Of a stretch of DNA of 64,000 nucleotides, positions 54,388 to 62,118 are shown piece by piece (position 1 is the first letter of the stretch; every line of letters starts with the position of its first letter). Below the pieces are notes generated by a model. That model saw nothing but the letters and a program-made list of their open reading frames with translations. It had not been told where the DNA came from and did not search any database. The stretch comes from Lepidurus packardi (Eukaryota; Arthropoda; Branchiopoda; Notostraca; Triopsidae). The stretch spans positions 62,001 to 126,000 of the forward strand of contig JAKZAN010000071.1 of the NCBI GenBank assembly GCA_023053545.1, read 5' to 3'. Both the position numbers and the translations under genes were made by a program.

Positions 54388-55392
54388 CTATGGAACTTCT
54401 ACTTCGTTTATAATTTTATTGATGATGTCGACTGATGTGACATTTTCGGCTTCTGCTTCATATGTAACGCCCACTCTATGGCGCAGAACGTCGTGAACAA
54501 CTGCGCGCACGTCTTCTGGAATTACGTAGCCACGTCGTTTGATGAAAGCATAGCATTTTGCTGCCACAGCTAAGTTGATGCTTCCTCTTGGAGAGGAGCC
54601 AAAACTGATTAACGGCTTGAGGCTTTCCAGTTTGTATTTCTCTGGATATCTTGTAGCGAAAATAATGTCTAGAATGTATTTTTCAATTTTTTCGTCCATA
54701 TATACCTCCCGAACAGCTTCCTGCGCCCGGATGATTTGGTCGATCGAAACCACTTTGTTTACTTTTTCGAAACCACCTTTTAAATTTTGGCGAATAACCA
54801 GCCGTTCTTCATCCATTTTTGGATAGTCAATAACGGTTTTAAGCATAAAACGATCCACTTGCGCTTCTGGCAGCGGATATGTACCTTCTTGTTCGATTGG
54901 ATTTTGTGTTGCCAAAACTAAAAATGGCCTTTCTAATTTGAAAGTTGTGTCGCCAATGGTTACTTGTTTTTCCTGCATGGCTTCTAACAGCGCCGACTGC
55001 ACTTTTGCAGGTGCGCGGTTAATTTCGTCTGCAAGCACAAAGTTTGCGAAAATTGGGCCCTTTTTGATCGAGAATTCGTTCTGTTTGATGTTGTATATCA
55101 TTGTTCCAACAACATCCGCTGGCAATAAATCAGGCGTAAATTGGATGCGGCTGAAAGATGAATCGATAGCTTGTGAAAGGGTGTTGATTGCCAATGTTTT
55201 CGCTAATCCAGGCACGCCTTCTAACAAAATGTGACCTTGCCCTAGCAATCCAATTAGTAGTCGTTCAGTCATGTGTTTTTGGCCCACGATGACTTTGTTC
55301 ATTTCCATAATCAGAAGGTCGATGAACGCACTTTCTCTTTCAATTCTCTCGTTTATCGCCCGAATATCCGACGTAGTGGCTTGTTCTTCCAT
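54388..55392 (-). CDS. MoxR-family AAA+ ATPase
   Basis: 334 residues, first gene of the operon. Walker A GVPGLAKT at 59-66, Walker B FVLADEINRAP, sensor and arginine-finger regions ATQNPIEQEGTYPLPEAQ and FGSSPRGSINL. A chaperone-like ATPase thought to load or mature the metal-binding vWA proteins encoded downstream. The leader is about 15 bases after a TAATTTAG box. Confidence 0.95.
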   Translation of the reverse strand: MEEQATTSDIRAINERIERESAFIDLLIMEMNKVIVGQKHMTERLLIGLLGQGHILLEGVPGLAKTLAINTLSQAIDSSFSRIQFTPDLLPADVVGTMIYNIKQNEFSIKKGPIFANFVLADEINRAPAKVQSALLEAMQEKQVTIGDTTFKLERPFLVLATQNPIEQEGTYPLPEAQVDRFMLKTVIDYPKMDEERLVIRQNLKGGFEKVNKVVSIDQIIRAQEAVREVYMDEKIEKYILDIIFATRYPEKYKLESLKPLISFGSSPRGSINLAVAAKCYAFIKRRGYVIPEDVRAVVHDVLRHRVGVTYEAEAENVTSVDIINKIINEVEVP

Positions 55393-55406
55393 AAGTATAT
55401 TTTAAA

Positions 55407-55438
55407 CTAAATTAGGGTAGTTATTTTTGACGCTGCAA
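55407..55438 (-). promoter_or_regulatory. Promoter of the moxR-bat operon
   Basis: Minus strand: TTG (55436-55438), 21-bp spacer, TAATTTAG (55407-55414, one mismatch to TANNTTTG). It would drive all eight genes to 46501. Confidence 0.4.
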
Positions 55439-55540
55439 ATTGAAAATTTTTTACGCGGGGTATTGTTAATAATTGGTTAAAAATACAAAAGCAACTATCG
55501 GAATAGTTGCTTTTTATTATATTCTTAAGAAGAATGGACT

Positions 55541-56347
55541 TTAAAACGAAATATTGTCCATTTCAACGCTTTGACCGTTCACAACTGCGATATTCTCAAC
55601 AGTTATTGGTTCGAAGCCAGAAGCGGTGTCAGGTGTGAATGTTACCGTATAAGTTCCTGCTGGAATTCCTTGCAGAACAAAATTGCCCATTTCATTTGTA
55701 TAGGTGGTTACAGTACTGCCGTTTACATTTACAGAAACCATAACTTGATACCCCATTGGCGTAACAATCCCTGTGATTTTTCCTGCTTGTTCTTCTGCAA
55801 AAACCCTAAGTACTGGCGATAGGTTATAATTACCAGAATTGCCTGCTGTTGTGACCACAGAATTTTGAACATCGAAGTCGATGAATAAATTGTAAGTAGT
55901 GTTTGGCATCAGTGTTTGGTTAATTTGCACTTTTAACCCAGACTGTTGCGCGCTTGGCGTATTTAGGGCATGGGTTACGCCGTCTTTAACAACTGTATTA
56001 TTATCGCCTAATATCAATCGGATTTGCTTCACATTCCCAGAAGGAACCTCGCTATCAGCCAATAAGACCGACACGCCACCGGTTAAATCCAGTAGGTTAT
56101 AGACAGTTGGCGTGACATTGCCAATACTTACCCAACCTTCTTCGCCATTATCATTTGAATTCTTTATTTTTACATCGACAACTTCAACATTCACTTCATC
56201 GAAATCGCCTGGTGCGTCGATCATTGAAACACGGAGCCGCGAAGTTCCAGTTTGTTCGTTGTTGTCATCGTTGTCATCGTTACAAGATGTTAGTCCGATT
56301 GTTAAGCATGCAAATAATGCCGCAATCAAAAATTTGGGTGTTTTCAT
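55541..56347 (-). CDS. DUF4382-domain lipoprotein
   Basis: 268 residues. Signal peptide with lipobox LTSC, lipidated Cys22, then an acidic CNDDNDDNNE stretch like the export signals of flavobacterial surface lipoproteins. The DUF4382 domain follows (RLRVSMIDAPGDFDEVNVEVVDVKI; LLDLTGGVSVLLADSEVPSG), and the last 75 residues are a carboxypeptidase-regulatory-like beta sandwich (GKITGIVTPMGYQVMVSVN; GNFVLQGIPAGTYTVTF). Probably surface exposed; function unknown. Confidence 0.85.
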   Translation of the reverse strand: MKTPKFLIAALFACLTIGLTSCNDDNDDNNEQTGTSRLRVSMIDAPGDFDEVNVEVVDVKIKNSNDNGEEGWVSIGNVTPTVYNLLDLTGGVSVLLADSEVPSGNVKQIRLILGDNNTVVKDGVTHALNTPSAQQSGLKVQINQTLMPNTTYNLFIDFDVQNSVVTTAGNSGNYNLSPVLRVFAEEQAGKITGIVTPMGYQVMVSVNVNGSTVTTYTNEMGNFVLQGIPAGTYTVTFTPDTASGFEPITVENIAVVNGQSVEMDNISF

Positions 56348-56439
56348 AGTTAAGATATTTAATGATTAATACTAAAATTAGTGCTTAATAATGCGGATAA
56401 TCGCAAAAAAATTGCCCTTTAACAGAAGTTTATTCCAAT

Positions 56440-57303
56440 ATGCAAAAATTTTCAAAAATAATTTCAGGCACCATGACTTGGGGAAATTGGGGAAAAAATC
56501 TCACCTCAGAAGCCATGGCGCACAACATTAAAACATGTGTCGAAAACGGCATTACAACCTTTGACCATGCAGATATTTATGGCGGCTACACCACAGAGGC
56601 TGCGTTTGGGAAAGGATTTCAGCAAGCCGGTGTTTTGCGGCAAAGCGTTCAGTTAATTAGCAAATGTGGCATCCGCAAGCCGGAGGAAAGAGCTACTGCG
56701 GTGAAGTATTATGACTACTCTGCACAATACATCCGAATGAGTGTTGAAAATTCCTTGAGAAATTTGCAAACAGATTATTTGGATTTACTGTTGTTGCATC
56801 GCCCGAGTCCATTGTTATCCCCGGATGAAGTGGCTGGCGTAATTTTAGAATTAAAAAAAGAAGGTAAAATTTTAGATTTTGGCGTCTCCAATTTCACGCC
56901 AATGCAAACTGATTTGCTGGCCCGTAAAATTCAGATTTCTTTTAATCAGATTTCCTTTTCAATTACAGACCATGCGGCGATGACCAATGGCGATTTAGAC
57001 CACATGATGTTGCGCGAAATTGTGCCGATGGCTTGGAGCCCTTTGGGTACCGTTTTTAAACAAACAGATGCACAAGCATCGCGTATTAAAACCTTGTTAG
57101 CGTCGTTAACCACAAAATATGAAGCAACGGCCGATGTTATTTTACTAGCTTGGATATTGCAACATCCTGCAGGCATTTTGCCTGTTTGTGGCACAGCAGA
57201 CCCTGAACGACTGGCGCGGCTGCAGTTGGCCACAACTATCAAGCTTCAACCCGAAGATTGGTTTGGACTGTGGACGGAAGCGCGTGGCGAAAAAATACCT
57301 TAA
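56440..57303 (+). CDS. Aldo/keto reductase (YdhF-like)
   Basis: 287 residues. (beta/alpha)8 NADPH reductase. Catalytic set: Asp42 and Tyr47 in FDHADIYGGY, Lys in LISKCGIR and His in LLLLHRPSP. The ending RLQLATTIKLQPEDWFGLW is typical of the family; closest to E. coli YdhF. Substrate unknown. Confidence 0.9.
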   Translation: MQKFSKIISGTMTWGNWGKNLTSEAMAHNIKTCVENGITTFDHADIYGGYTTEAAFGKGFQQAGVLRQSVQLISKCGIRKPEERATAVKYYDYSAQYIRMSVENSLRNLQTDYLDLLLLHRPSPLLSPDEVAGVILELKKEGKILDFGVSNFTPMQTDLLARKIQISFNQISFSITDHAAMTNGDLDHMMLREIVPMAWSPLGTVFKQTDAQASRIKTLLASLTTKYEATADVILLAWILQHPAGILPVCGTADPERLARLQLATTIKLQPEDWFGLWTEARGEKIP

Positions 57304-57334
57304 AAAATCAACAGTTTAATACTATATAATTATA

Positions 57335-58087
57335 ATGAAAAAAACAGCTTTAATTACTGGCGCAACAAGCGGTATTGGACGCGCAACTGCTAAATTACTG
57401 GCCCAGCATAATTTCAACATAGTGCTTTGCGGCAGACGCGAAGAACGTTTAGCCGATCTGGAACGTGAGCTGGGCGAAATAACATCAGTTCGGCAATTGC
57501 TATTTGATGTTCGCGATCAGAAAGCCGTTCAGGAAAGTATCGATTCGTTGCCAGCTCCTTTTAATCAAATTGATGTTTTGATTAATAATGCGGGTAATGC
57601 GCACGGTTTGGATCCGATAGACAAAGGTGAAGTGGCGGATTGGGATGCGATGATTGACATTAATGTGAAAGGACTTTTATATGTTTCGAAAGCTGTTATT
57701 CCGGGCATGATTGAGCGGCAATCTGGCCACATCATCAACATTGGGTCGACTGCTGCAAAGGAAGTTTACCCAAACGGGAACGTGTATTGCGCGAGTAAAC
57801 ACGCAGTTGACGCAATTACGAACGGAATGCGAATGGATTTGAATCCGTATGGCATCCGCGTGGGCGGCGTTCATCCCGGAATGGTGGAAACAGAATTTTC
57901 GGCGGTTCGGTTTAAGGGCGATTTAGACCGCGCGTCTAGTGTTTATAAAGGATTTGATCCTTTGAAACCGGAAGACATAGCGGACATTATTCACTTTGTT
58001 GTGTCGAGGCCGTATCATGTGAACATTGCGGATTTAATTGTGATGCCAACGGCGCAAGCATCTTCTGGACTGGTGAAACGTTCATAG
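57335..58087 (+). CDS. Short-chain dehydrogenase/reductase (YdfG-like)
   Basis: 250 residues. Classical SDR: cofactor motif TGATSGIG at 8-15, NNAG (INNAGNAHGL), and the active-site YCASK with Tyr151 and Lys155. Resembles NADP-dependent 3-hydroxy acid dehydrogenases. Lies 31 bp after the aldo/keto reductase, so they are probably one unit. Followed by a long inverted repeat. Confidence 0.9.
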   Translation: MKKTALITGATSGIGRATAKLLAQHNFNIVLCGRREERLADLERELGEITSVRQLLFDVRDQKAVQESIDSLPAPFNQIDVLINNAGNAHGLDPIDKGEVADWDAMIDINVKGLLYVSKAVIPGMIERQSGHIINIGSTAAKEVYPNGNVYCASKHAVDAITNGMRMDLNPYGIRVGGVHPGMVETEFSAVRFKGDLDRASSVYKGFDPLKPEDIADIIHFVVSRPYHVNIADLIVMPTAQASSGLVKRS

Positions 58088-58100
58088 GAATTGGAATGCC

Positions 58101-58178
58101 CTAGCCCCGACAGGCGCGGCATCCTTTTTTTGCAATTTTTCTTTGCAAAAAAAGATATAGCAAATGGCGGGATTAGCT
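58101..58178 (+). repeat. Long intergenic inverted repeat, copy A (3' of the SDR gene)
   Basis: Arms of about 34 bases, 58102-58135 and 58144-58177, around an eight-base loop; the arms pair with scattered mismatches and contain seven Ts and seven As. Begins 13 bases after the SDR stop. Same element as copy C near 44.3 kb and copy D near 45.5 kb. Confidence 0.7.
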
Positions 58179-58265
58179 TCTAATAAAATGCCCTTGTTGC
58201 AACTTACATTTCTGGAAATTGATTGTCGAAAATTATTGTTAGATTTATGTGATAAAGTTAAGGCT

Positions 58266-59420
58266 ATGATTAACAAGCGATTATTGATCAAGAATCTACT
58301 GGCGCAAAATGACGAGAATAGTTTTTATGACAAAAAGCGGCAATTAAATTTGCATACAAAGGAGGGCAAGGCGAAATTTTTGAAGCACATTTGTGCGCTT
58401 TCAAATTCAAATTCGCGCAACAATTCGTTTATTGTGGTTGGGGTTGAGGATCAGGATAATGAACTTTTGGGGGTCGACTTTTTTGATGACAGTAGGCTGC
58501 AGAATTTGGTGAATGCTTATTTGCAAAATCCGCCTAAAATTCAGTATGAAAACGTACCATTTCCGAATCTTCCTAAGGACAAAGTGATTGGATTGGTCAC
58601 TATAAAACCCAAGAAGAACACTGCTTATTTCAAGAAAGGGATTCATAATATTGTTGCCAAAACTGTTTTTATCAGGCGGGGCAGCACGACAATTCCGCTT
58701 TCAGAATTTCCTGAAACTTCCAGTAAAATCAGCGACAATAATGCTGCAGTGGTGCACGATATTGAAAATAGTGCCCGAAATAGCATTGCGCATACCTTGG
58801 ACGGCGTGATGGATTTTATGGTGGCGCGGCACAAAGACATTAATCCGAAATACAAAGTTTTCAAGGAATTGTTTGTGATTTGTTGGGCTGGTAATCCGAA
58901 AAAAATACGCAATACCACTTTTCTTTCTCGGGTGGATATCGAATTGGTTAACGAACAAATAAAGCTTTTTTATTCTGCTCTTGACGTGGTTTCTATTGCG
59001 TTTGACGATGCGTCCTTTACGATTACGGAATATGTTGCTTTGGGCTTGAATGATCAAACTAGTTTTTATCCGTTAGAACAGCAGACTATTCGCTTTTTCG
59101 ATAACGGCTACTATAAAATTGAGAACGAGATGCTTTTTGACCCACCACGATTTAATCGCAAAATGCTTGCTCACATTTACCAATCGAATTTAAAATTGCT
59201 GGAAAAATTCTCTGAGGGCAAGGCGCCGAATTCCGCTGAAAAAAACAGCCTAAGTCAGTTGCCATCCACGTTAATGATTTGCTACTTGAACGGCTTCGAG
59301 GATGCGAAGATGCAACTTATTAAAGCCAAGGAAATTTTGAGGGCATTTCCAGAAGCATACTTGGCTTTTAAAGAAACCATGCGCATATTGCGAAAAATGA
59401 AATATAACGTGTTGGAATAA
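58266..59420 (+). CDS. AlbA_2-domain (Schlafen-like) putative DNA-binding protein
   Basis: 384 residues from the ATG at 58266 (MINKRLLIKNLLAQND); codons upstream lie close to the inverted repeat and are not conserved-looking. Residues about 15-140 are an AlbA_2 domain (SFYDKKRQLNLHTKEGKAKFLKHICALSNS; FIVVGVEDQDNELLGVDFFDD). The long C-terminal part is of unknown type. Conserved in flavobacteria; some AlbA_2 proteins act in transcription or defence, but no partner is adjacent. Confidence 0.7.
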   Translation: MINKRLLIKNLLAQNDENSFYDKKRQLNLHTKEGKAKFLKHICALSNSNSRNNSFIVVGVEDQDNELLGVDFFDDSRLQNLVNAYLQNPPKIQYENVPFPNLPKDKVIGLVTIKPKKNTAYFKKGIHNIVAKTVFIRRGSTTIPLSEFPETSSKISDNNAAVVHDIENSARNSIAHTLDGVMDFMVARHKDINPKYKVFKELFVICWAGNPKKIRNTTFLSRVDIELVNEQIKLFYSALDVVSIAFDDASFTITEYVALGLNDQTSFYPLEQQTIRFFDNGYYKIENEMLFDPPRFNRKMLAHIYQSNLKLLEKFSEGKAPNSAEKNSLSQLPSTLMICYLNGFEDAKMQLIKAKEILRAFPEAYLAFKETMRILRKMKYNVLE

Positions 59421-59499
59421 GTGCTTTCAATGAGAAGCATGAAATGGCTTCTGTATTAAGGGCGCATCCTAATAATTGCGACCGTTTGTGGCATAATAA

Positions 59500-59523
59500 A
59501 AACGGCAGCCTAAGCTGCCGTTT
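59500..59523. terminator. Terminator after the AlbA_2 gene
   Basis: Perfect 10-bp stem aaacggcagc (59500-59509)/gctgccgttt (59514-59523) with a four-base loop; symmetrical, so it can work both ways. Confidence 0.75.
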
Positions 59524-59840
59524 CACCAGACCCAATTCCGTTATTCCTGGATTAAGCCGGAAGGTTGGCCCCAACCCATCTTCCGTAATTGTAGTAATGC
59601 TTAACCGTCGTGGCGTTTATTGATTGAATCCGATTTAAAGCAAAACTAATGCAGGAAGGCCGGTTTTAGGTTGCGGTTTTACCGTATTTTTTCTTAAATA
59701 CGTAGGGTTGCCTAGTTCCGAATAAGTGTTTTACAATTAGCGCTTTAAAGAAAAAAGGAAAGAAAAGTTGCGTTTTTTACTGACTTTCATACAAGACAGT
59801 CTCGCAGTATTTCGAATGTTTTTGCACGAAAAAACGCACA
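59524..59840. other. Intergenic region with a small palindrome and an operator-like 12-mer
   Basis: About 320 bases between two converging genes, with no open frame worth calling. It contains cgtattt/aaatacg (59683-59689/59696-59702) and, overlapping its left edge, GCGGTTTTACCG (59673-59684), whose reverse complement recurs upstream of the response regulator at 60549-60560. Confidence 0.4.
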
Positions 59841-60503
59841 TTAGTCAATAAAACCCCTTTCCCGGGCAGCTTTAACAATGTCCTGACTTTCCGCGTTATT
59901 GATGCCAAAAAAGTCCTTGAGCATCATCTTCCTTTTTTCAATTGCGCTCAAAGAAAGCGGCAAGTAGTCTGGCAGGTCTTTTGTTCTGATTCCCCTTGCC
60001 AAGTGCGCAATAATCTGGCGGTTTAGGCTGTCTAAATAACGGTCTTGGTTGAGTATTGTGCTGAGGGCTTTTGTGACAGATCGAGAATAATAAGAACCTG
60101 ATGTATAGGCTTGTCCAACCCCAACTTTCATTTCGGCTCCATCAAAATCACTTTTGATGAGAATTCCGGCGGGGTTGCAGTGCCTTACCAAATTATACAG
60201 CACAAAAGGCTCCGCAATAGCCGTAACAAAAACAATTTTAATGGCAGGATTGTGATTTCGCAATAAAGGCACCAGATCTTCACCACCCTCGAGTTGTTGG
60301 CTAACAAAACCAGGAAGTTTCAAATCGATAATTGCCAAATCAAAGGACTGCAATTCCTCCGTTTGCAATAAATTATACGTTTCTTCACACGAATAAACTC
60401 CTGTGATATTATATTTTAACTTGCCGCCTCTGCGATTTAGCACGGTGCTATAACCTATAATCTGTGTGGGGTGATCATCAATTATTAAGGTGTTGATTAC
60501 CAT
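59841..60503 (-). CDS. Orphan response regulator with LuxR-type output
   Basis: 220 residues. N-terminal receiver domain with the acidic pocket Asp9, Asp10 and phosphoacceptor Asp60 (FDLAIIDLKLPG), and a Lys in GILIKSD. The C-terminal 60 residues (NRQIIAHLARGIRTKDLPDYLPLSLSAIEKRKMML) look like a LuxR-type helix-turn-helix. No histidine kinase is adjacent. A 13-bp palindrome lies 45 bp upstream, possibly an autoregulatory site. Confidence 0.85.
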   Translation of the reverse strand: MVINTLIIDDHPTQIIGYSTVLNRRGGKLKYNITGVYSCEETYNLLQTEELQSFDLAIIDLKLPGFVSQQLEGGEDLVPLLRNHNPAIKIVFVTAIAEPFVLYNLVRHCNPAGILIKSDFDGAEMKVGVGQAYTSGSYYSRSVTKALSTILNQDRYLDSLNRQIIAHLARGIRTKDLPDYLPLSLSAIEKRKMMLKDFFGINNAESQDIVKAARERGFID

Positions 60504-60547
60504 ATAAAATTTTCTGTGAAATTAACTTAATTTAAAATTTGATAGGT

Positions 60548-60560
60548 GCGGTAAAACCGC
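60548..60560. promoter_or_regulatory. Candidate operator upstream of the response regulator
   Basis: GCGGTAAAACCGC, a perfect palindrome with a three-base centre. Twelve of its bases recur in inverted orientation at 59673-59684, on the other side of the gene. Confidence 0.4.
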
Positions 60561-60687
60561 CAATCTTGTTAAATTCCTTCACGGATTGCAAACCGCGTGA
60601 AAGTGCATACTTAAAATTATGTTAGCGCCATTTAATGGTAAAATTTTATTGCCTATTTTCAGCTATTTTTGTAATAATTCAAAACAA

Positions 60688-61425
60688 ATGAAACGAACCT
60701 TTGTAATTGGCGATATTCACGGTGGACTCCGCGCACTGGAACAAGTGCTGGCGCGCGCATCAGTAAAGAAAAAAGACCGCCTTGTTTTTCTAGGCGATTA
60801 CGTCGACAGCTGGAGCGAATCGCCACAAGTGCTGGATTACCTCATCAATTTAGCCGGCACAAACGATTGCATTTTCATCCGTGGCAATCACGACGAGCTG
60901 CTTCTGCAATGGCTTCAGGGCAAGGAAAATGAGCTTTGGCACCAACACGGCGGCGCGGCGACTATGAAATCTTATTTCAGGGAAAATCAGGAAACCAAAG
61001 ACCGGCACATCGCGTTTTTGCAGTCTTTACAGGACTTTTACCACGATAAAAAAAATCGGCTTTTCGTGCATGCTGGTTTCACGAATATGAACGGTGCCGC
61101 AAGCGAATATTATCCGCGGTTGTTGTACTGGGAGCGAACACTTTGGGAAACCGCGCTGGCACTCGACAAAAAGATGAAAAAATCTGATCCTTTCTACCCG
61201 AAAAGGCTGCTGGTTTATGACGAAATTTTCATTGGCCACACACCCGTCACCAAACTCGGATTCACAACGCCACTCAACAAAGCAAACGTTTGGAACATCG
61301 ACACCGGCGCCGCGTTCAAAGGTCCGCTTACGATTCTGGATGTCGACACTAAAGAATACTGGCAAAGCGACCCACTCCCCGAACTGTATCCAGGCGAATC
61401 CGGCAGAAATGGCAACGGTTTCTAA
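60688..61425 (+). CDS. Calcineurin-like metallophosphatase (serine/threonine phosphatase-like)
   Basis: 245 residues from the ATG at 60688 (MKRTFVIGDIHGGLRAL). Metal site motifs in order: GDIHG (Asp9, His11), GDYVDSW, GNHDE and a C-terminal HTP (GHTPVTKLG). Resembles the PP2A/ApaH-like bacterial family. A TATTTTTG box lies 17 bp upstream (60664-60671). Followed by intergenic element B. Confidence 0.9.
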   Translation: MKRTFVIGDIHGGLRALEQVLARASVKKKDRLVFLGDYVDSWSESPQVLDYLINLAGTNDCIFIRGNHDELLLQWLQGKENELWHQHGGAATMKSYFRENQETKDRHIAFLQSLQDFYHDKKNRLFVHAGFTNMNGAASEYYPRLLYWERTLWETALALDKKMKKSDPFYPKRLLVYDEIFIGHTPVTKLGFTTPLNKANVWNIDTGAAFKGPLTILDVDTKEYWQSDPLPELYPGESGRNGNGF

Positions 61426-61430
61426 AGTAA

Positions 61431-61540
61431 TTTGGGCGTTCCCCGCCGAAAAAAGCGGGTCGTGCTTTCCGCTGCTATCTTTTTTCCGCTGCGCTACAAA
61501 AAGGATATCCGCTGCAATCACTAACGCGAGATTTCGTTCT
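61431..61540 (+). repeat. Intergenic repeat B: hairpin plus long imperfect inverted repeat
   Basis: Begins with the hairpin cccgc/gcggg (61443-61458) and continues with a long imperfect inverted repeat in which tccgctgctatctttttt is mirrored by aaaaaggatatccgctgc. It uses the same building blocks (a purine-rich ggat, a T/A run, agcgga) as copies A, C and D but in a different order. Just 3' of the phosphatase gene. Confidence 0.5.
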
Positions 61541-61585
61541 GAAATTGGCATTCATTTGCACCAGAGCAAAAGACTGTATATCAAA

Positions 61586-61615
61586 AAAAACAACAGTTTT
61601 GAGACTATCGTTTTT
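61586..61615 (-). terminator. Hairpin related to the 63014-63043 terminator
   Basis: 30 bases with only three differences from the perfect hairpin at 63014-63043, so it is a decayed copy. No gene ends here on the minus strand, and element R1 lies about 80 bp upstream on that strand. Confidence 0.45.
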
Positions 61616-61696
61616 GTAATGCTAAAGCAAAACTTGTTTGCTACTGATTGCGAATCTAAAATAATGTTTAAATCCAATTGTCGAAAAGTAGAACAG

Positions 61697-61773
61697 TCGA
61701 GTAATTTGTTAGGCCAAAACTAAAGCAATCTTAAAACCTGATTTTACACTAAAAGTGTAAAAAAATGTTAAAG
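61697..61773. repeat. 77-bp repeat, copy R1
   Basis: Matches 62907-62982 with three substitutions and one base difference in length. Contains the palindrome ttttacact-aaa-agtgtaaaa (61742-61762) and, on the minus strand, TAGTTTTG (61715-61722), a Bacteroidota -7 box. No gene starts downstream of it on that strand; a terminator-like hairpin lies about 80 bp further on. Confidence 0.75.
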
Positions 61774-61806
61774 GTATTGTGCTGACGAATCGGGCTAAAA
61801 AAGAAA

Positions 61807-61832
61807 AAAACGACAGGTGAACCTGCCGTTTT
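61807..61832 (-). terminator. Terminator after the 81-residue membrane protein gene
   Basis: Stem aaaacgacaggt/acctgccgtttt (one mismatch) with a two-base loop and flanking A/T runs. It ends the leftward gene pair that starts at 62835. Confidence 0.75.
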
Positions 61833-61861
61833 AAATGTATTGGCATTAGAGTTACTACTAT

Positions 61862-62107
61862 TCAGTGCTGAATCTTAGATTGATTACTGCGTTTTTTACC
61901 GTAATAGTACATTACTATAAATCCTATATCAACAATTAATGCTCTAAATGTCGAAACATATAAAAGTTTGTAAAAATTACTCTCATTTATTGCTTTTTTT
62001 TCATTTAAAAAGTAGAAATGTGACCAAACAATAAAATTAATAAAAATTGTTGTTATTATCAGTAAAAGTATTATCCCTATTTCAGTTGCTTTTTTCTTTC
62101 TATACAT
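61862..62107 (-). CDS. Small two-helix membrane protein (immunity-like by position)
   Basis: 81 residues. Basic start (YRKKKATE), a helix at about 10-30 (GIILLLIITTIFINFIVWSH), a second at about 55-72 (FRALIVDIGFIVMYYYG) and a basic tail. No family recognised. It follows the secreted glycine-zipper protein by 11 bp on the same strand. That arrangement and its size resemble bacteriocin immunity proteins, but no function is shown. Confidence 0.6.
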   Translation of the reverse strand: MYRKKKATEIGIILLLIITTIFINFIVWSHFYFLNEKKAINESNFYKLLYVSTFRALIVDIGFIVMYYYGKKRSNQSKIQH

Positions 62108-62118
62108 AAGATCAGAAA

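Noticed and set aside
61027..61551. 174-codon open frame on the minus strand opposite the phosphatase
   Set aside because: It lies across a conserved metallophosphatase read on the plus strand and into repeat B; no domain or signal is recognisable, so it is a shadow frame.
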